Assembly: GCA_011319805.1 (NCBI GenBank)
Contig: SJRY01000131.1
Span: forward strand, 1-63,289
Direction of reading: 5' to 3'
From: Macrocybe gigantea
Lineage: Eukaryota > Basidiomycota > Agaricomycetes > Agaricales > Callistosporiaceae
DNA: 63,289 nt
The translations under genes were made by a program, and so were the position numbers. Below the pieces are notes generated by a model that made no database searches, had not been told where the DNA came from, and saw only the letters and a program-made list of their open reading frames with translations. Of this stretch, positions 58,520 through 63,289 are shown in pieces. Within the stretch, counting starts at the first letter, position 1; each line of letters opens with the position of its first letter.

Positions 58520-60173
58520 GATGAGCTCCTTGGGTGATGCTGGAATTTGTGGTATGGGTTTGAAGAGGAAAGATTTACAATGTGCTAGCTGTTCAGGACG
58601 AGTGTGAGTTAAGCACAACGCCTTATATATGATAGCAAGTAAGTGTCGCCGTACCCATCCGAATATGCACGGCAAACGTAAGACCGTTCTTACGAGATGC
58701 GACTATTGAGGTATACACAAAGCGATGCATTGATGCGTTGTTTGCGCAAACTCTCGGGGTATCTTGGCTTTGTTTCGGTAGGCTTGTTCAGGACAAAAAC
58801 CCGAGTATGGCGGAGACAGAGTCAGGTTTGAACTCGAAAATCGGACTGAGAACACGCAATTGGGGAATTATCATCTTGAATCGGTCGAACAAGGCACAGG
58901 AGGCGAACAGAAAACGGAAGACTTGGAAAAAAAGTAACGTTGTCCTCCCCATCACGTCATTCACCGCAAGGAGTTTCATAAAGGGCGTAGAGCGGTAAGC
59001 ACACACCTCCGGACCCGGACCGACCTGGAAACATAGCGGCATACTTCTCGGGTTTGACACGTAATTATGAATGCGCGCTCTCTCCGAAACGAGCTGTACA
59101 AAGAGTTCACTACCGAGACATCACTTCCGCTCCGATAATGTCGGTGTCTTCGGCGTCGTGCACAGGCCCGATGGAATGAAACGATAAGCATCACAAGTAT
59201 GCGATTCAAACCCCATTGCGGACCGTTCACCGTCGGTGGCGATCAGTGCGCAGTCTCACAAAAGACACGCAGTGGGCTTCGGTTTCTGTGAAACGCATGG
59301 AATTTGGGAAAGACACCGCCTTTAACGGGGATCCAGACCGAAAGATGATGAGGCGGAGAGAAGGCAAGCCCATTGAGAGAACGTAATTGCGAGCATCCGT
59401 CGCTCGGTCCAGCTCACCTTCTCTCTAATATCGGGCTTAATCTGATGCATGGACACAGGTCAACCTTGACGCCAGCGCCCGCTGAAGTTCACGGGCTCAT
59501 GCCCTAGGCTCAGGTGGCTGTAGCTGTGCGACCCAGCGCTGACATCAAGAAAGTTATGTCAAGTGTCAGGTGGTGACAATGAGCCACGTACTTAGCTAAC
59601 GGATTTGAAACCGACCTTCGGGATGCATGGATGTCAATTTACGTGTCGTGGGTGGCGACAGGTGCCGAATAACTTGGAAGAACTTGTGTCTGGTACAAGA
59701 GAAATTTCACTACAGCTAAGTTTTGTCGAGGTGATGTTGTTGGACAGGAAGTGCCTTGGAGTCTGGGGATCGAGCAACGAATGCCTTTTCCGATGTGATG
59801 CGGCGAGAAACACCCAAAAGAGGATAAGCCAGCGCCGACTCGGGGAAGACAATGCCGCTCATCCTCTTCATGAAGAGAACGGGAGTACTGAAGACGTCTA
59901 TAAGGCACGATGGATGAAGGAGGCACAGGAACGACGAATAGAGTCTGTTGAGTGGTGAAATACGGTTAGGACAGCTCCCAATGAACGATCTGTTCCCCAC
60001 GAAGGGATGCAACTGCCACCATCATAGGTGTGTCGTATGGCAGGTTACTTGGTCACTAATTTCTCCGGCAGCAGGGAGAAAAAGTTCAGTAATCGCGAGT
60101 AGGCTATTGGGTCGTCCGAAGGGGAGGAGAAAAAGAGCCAGCCAAACAAAGCCAAGCAAGTTTACGATCTGCG
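58520..60173. other. 1.65 kb without a recognisable gene
   Basis: Divergent upstream regions of the DyP and methyltransferase genes. The open frame at 59605-59958 (plus) has no recognisable features. Confidence 0.42.
58622..58629 (-). promoter_or_regulatory. TATA-like element of the DyP gene
   Basis: TATATAAG on the minus strand, about 105 nt upstream of the start at 58519. Confidence 0.4.
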
Positions 60174-61082
60174 ATGAAACTCAGTGCTGCGTTCAGCGTC
60201 CTCTTGGACCTCCGTTTTGCCCTTCAGAATGCCCTGCTGCCCACCTTCCTTGCCGTACTTCGTGCACCCTATCTACTATTCAATAAGGATGCCATCTCAC
60301 GACTCTTCATGGCTAAGCTCTGGGTTACCTTTGGAGACGGCGTTGATGGCAATGGTAAACCCGTCAAGGAGCATTTGATCACGCCAAACGCGTATGGGGT
60401 CGTGCTGGACATTGCGCAGGTTTAAAGATTTTCTTTCGTCTACATATCTATTGATCTCATCTGACTAAGTCGGGTGCTTCTACTTTTTTTCATCTGCCAT
60501 GCAGGACACGGGCATACATCGCGATACTTGGACCGTACTCGCGTAACGAAATATATCGCGCTGGAGCCAAACGCGCACATGCACACTGATTTGCGCTCCG
60601 TCGCAAACGAGGCCGGGTTCACCGAAGCGGATGGGTCATTGCTGATCCTGTCCTGCGGAGCAGAAGACATTGAGTCGATCTGCTCTTCCATGAATGAGGA
60701 TGTCGGCCGGCATCAGCCTCCTGTAGACACACTCATCTCAATCCTCTCGCTCTGCACCATCCCATCTCCAGAGCGGACCCTTTTCAGGCTTGTCAAAGAC
60801 GTGCTGAAGCCCGGTGGACAGTTCCTGTTCTACGAGCACGTCTTGAGTGACAGAAGCGATGTTGCGTGGTGGCAGAAATTCTGGGCGCCGGTGTGGCAGA
60901 TCGCTTTCGATGGCTGCCGGATGGATCGGCCTACTCATCGTTGGGTTGAGAGAATGCCCTTTGAAGAAGGTGCGGATGAGGGGAGCATGTGGGGCGAAAG
61001 TAAAATGTGGGGAAAGGAAGGAGAGCCAGAGGAGGACTTGTTCTTCCACAGGGTCGGCAAGTTCAACAAAGTAAGTGCCTGA
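60174..61082 (+). CDS. SAM-dependent methyltransferase (METTL7-like)
   Basis: Class I methyltransferase related to the METTL7 group. The N-terminal helix (LSAAFSVLLDLRFALQNALLPTFLAVL) is hydrophobic and may anchor the protein to a membrane. Then come AISRLFMAKLW and the cofactor-binding motif I, YGVVLDI-GAGHGHTSRYLD, split by an 85-nt intron (60420-60504). As written, phase across this intron is wrong (DIAQ|); one extra G at about 60414 (ATTGGCGCAG) restores GAGHG. Further motifs are KYIALEPNAHMH, LISILSLCTIPSPERTLF, DVLKPGGQFLFYEHV and WQIAFDGCRMDRPTHRWVE, which is characteristic of the METTL7 group. Substrate is unknown (alkyl thiols are reported for animal relatives). Confidence 0.87.
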
Positions 61083-61759
61083 ATGCAGCAAGGTTAGAGG
61101 TCAAGGATTGTAGTTACGATACCACTCGTTCCTGGATTGCTGGATTGCTATACTAACTCGTGCTGTCAGTATCACACCCTTTCTCTGCGCAAAAATGTAT
61201 CATCTGAGCAATTGGAGTTTCTTAAGATCTGTTGAAATGCGATTTGAAAAGTAAGACCGTCGAATCAGTGCAGGACGGTCACACGGTCTTGTCTCCTTCA
61301 CAGCGACCTAAAAACAGCTGGTTACAGCATACCGTTGATACGCATCTTGGCCTAGCCGCCTAGATCCAGACATTGGAAACATGATGTGATCACATCTGCA
61401 GGTTATAATGCCTGGTTGTGGGAAGGATTAGGATGACCTTGATTTCGACCGTAATACTCGCTTCGAGGTGCAAGCATGTGGAATTTCCCTCGAGGACATC
61501 GCTCTGTCGTCTCGTCGACCTCGAATGCCCAGCATTGGATGAGTTGCAATACATTTTATGGTCCCTACAACCAGCGCGCTCTCGACTTTCGACGTTTCTT
61601 TCTGTCTATCGTTCTGGACGCGGATGCCGACAAAGACTTTGCTGGTATACGCTTGGTAATCGTGCACGAGGAGGACGAACACTTTGATGCTTTCGTGCGT
61701 TTCTGAGCACTGATGCCTGCTGAGAGATTGACCAGCGCCTGCACCAGTGGATAACAGAA
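61083..61759. other. intergenic or 5' part of the next gene
   Basis: An open frame at 61476-61706 ends FEEDEHFDAF-like (HEEDEHFDAFVRF); it might be an exon of the following gene but is not supported. Confidence 0.35.
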
Positions 61760-63190
61760 GTGCATCCATCTGCAACTGTCGGCTCAGCCAGTCATCTGCG
61801 AGCCGCTCTTCGACAACGGCAGGAAAACGCGCGCAAGCGAAGACGGCTCATCGAAGAAGGCTCCAACTCGAAGAGCACGTCTCCACTATGCACCATCGTC
61901 TTTGAGGTCGTCGCAGATCCTTCTACCGCATACCCGGACGCATGCTATCTGGCGGTGCGTCCCCGATACATATGGACGAGACCTGTTCGCGTCGCCTTTG
62001 AATGCGTAGTGTTCCCCAATGACGTATCCGGATGCCTCGCGCTCGACCTCCGCTCATCGAGCCTTATAAACCGACATCGTCATCCCTGGCTCTCGTCCAT
62101 ATGCCACGAGGACGAAAACAGAGCATGTGAGATTAGAGTTTTGCCAGCTATCCGCGGAAAGCGTTCGTCTTTTGGCACTCGTCTCCCAAAAGACATCCTC
62201 AAGCGCGTTGCCGAACATCTGCTTGACACACCGAATCATGCCACGACACTTCGTTTGATGGGCTCGTGTGCAAGAGATGGTCGGACGACGTTTTCAATGT
62301 CTACTTGAGTACATGCTCTGGTACCAGCCGCGGAAATTCATGCCTGACCGTTGGTACCTCATCACCCAAGCGTTGGCAAGGAGGCCCGACAGGGGAAGGC
62401 TCGTAAAATCATACTACTTTGCGATCGTGATTGGTGACCGATGGGAAAGACGAGAGATCAGGAAAGCCATACGCATCATACCGTCCGTTCGCAGGATTTA
62501 TATGGATTATTGTTATTTCTCTATCAATTCCAGCCTGGTCAACGCCTTTGGCAAGCTTCGGGACGTTGAGATCTTCTCGTACCAAGGCGATCGACAAATG
62601 CCAATTTCCCTCTGGATCCCCAAACTGGACGATATCCGTCACCTTGCTATGAGCTGGCCGAAGTTAAGAATACTCAGCATATGCAACTGGATGACCGCGA
62701 CCACGGGCTTCGCATCTCGTATTGCTAAAATGCCTTCCATTTTATCCGTTATCAAGGGTCACAAGGTAATCATGCTTCACAGAGGTTTTGCGGCGAATCT
62801 AATCTGGACTCCTTTACAGCAGATACTAAAGTTGGAGGAGCTAACATTGGCTCATGGAGTCATTGTCCGGAGCAAAGAACTCCTCCGTTTCCTCCCCAAC
62901 ACAGGGTCCTATCTCCGGACCATCGACTTTCGTACCTCGATATCGAGCATGCCGCCTTCCGAGATTTCCTCCATCAAGTCGCGCCGACTTGCACAATAAA
63001 GCTGGCATACGTCACGGAGATGCATCGCGGAAATGATGATCATGCTCTAGACATAGCAGTCTTTCGCATGCGCTCGCTCACCACCGCTCACATTGACGGC
63101 GATCTGATCAGTGATCAGTTCATTGGCAGCAAACCGCCTTCGGAGAAACCGGGCGAGGTCTGTAGAGTGGTCACTCAGAAACACCCCTGA
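61760..63190 (+). CDS. F-box-like protein with several apparent frame breaks
   Basis: The core RLPKDILKRVAEHLLDTPNHATTLRLMGS resembles an F-box, followed by a CKRWSDDVFNV-type block and a long region of weak leucine-rich character (YYFAIVIGDRWERREIRKAIRIIPSVRRIYMDYC, LRILSICNW). To follow it, three -1 shifts are needed: near 62267 (GS to CKRWSDDVF), near 62301 (NV to LLEYMLWYQ) and near 62933 (DFR to YLDIEHAAFRDF), after which the frame runs to 63190. Each is explained by one missing base in a pair (TT, CC, TT). It is either a decayed gene or another victim of single-base errors. The first about 150 residues are Arg/Ser-rich and less convincing as coding. Confidence 0.55.
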
Positions 63191-63289
63191 CGTGAACCCC
63201 TGGGCCTACCCAACGCGTTGAGGCGAACCGGTGGATTCTATTACTTGTTACGGACTCAATCTTTTCATGCTCGATTTTCTATTGCCGGA

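Noticed and set aside
1..63289. CRISPR array, bacterial operon or viral segment
   Set aside because: No spaced repeats of that kind, and introns throughout show a eukaryotic nuclear locus.

Overview
The window reads as nuclear DNA of a basidiomycete fungus, most likely a wood- or litter-decaying agaricomycete. Support comes from many 49-85 nt introns, an intron-containing tRNA, a Rua1-domain regulator, DUF6533/DUF6534-type membrane proteins, and a plant-cell-wall gene set (GH7 cellobiohydrolase, GH16 glucanase, DyP-type peroxidase). Nothing bacterial or viral is seen.

Layout. 1-9 kb: GH7 cellobiohydrolase; mago nashi (exon junction complex) head-to-head with SUS1/ENY2 (SAGA and TREX-2); a Rua1-type zinc-binding regulator convergent with SUS1; an HNH-domain protein. 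9-19 kb: a decayed DUF6534-like gene, an F-box-like gene, tRNA-Arg(UCG), a SET-domain protein and a secreted GH16 glucanase. 19.9-25.4 kb: a full-length Ty1/copia retrotransposon with indistinguishable 387-nt LTRs and a 5-bp target duplication, about 0.86 kb upstream of the GH16 start. 26.8-37.5 kb: two paralogous multi-pass membrane protein genes flanking an APC-type amino-acid permease, with a third dead fragment between them. 39.6-50.9 kb: an uncharacterised membrane protein, a casein-kinase-1-like kinase, an acidic Ser-rich protein, a peroxiredoxin and the ribosome-biogenesis factor MAK21/NOC1. 50.5-55 kb: a tandem duplication that carries a dead copy of the MAK21 tail and two DUF6533 genes. 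56.7-63.2 kb: DyP peroxidase, METTL7-like methyltransferase and a second F-box-like gene.

Gene models were built by joining reading frames by eye at GT-AG (occasionally GC-AG) sites and checking phase. Several of them (mago, SUS1, Rua1, GH7, HNH) close to an exact multiple of three. At about fourteen places the conserved protein can only be followed by shifting one base, almost always -1 and mostly where a G or C run is one base short. This suggests consensus or assembly errors more than pseudogenes, but reads are needed to decide.

The genes are not one pathway. The main themes are lignocellulose attack (GH7, GH16, DyP), mRNA and ribosome biogenesis (mago, SUS1, MAK21) and expanded lineage-specific membrane proteins. 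I saw no clearly new multi-gene system. The most unusual items are a 6-nt microexon in mago, the mago/SUS1 divergent pair, the copia primer site that overlaps the first ATG, and the tandem duplication in which one paralog has a GT and the other a GC splice donor.
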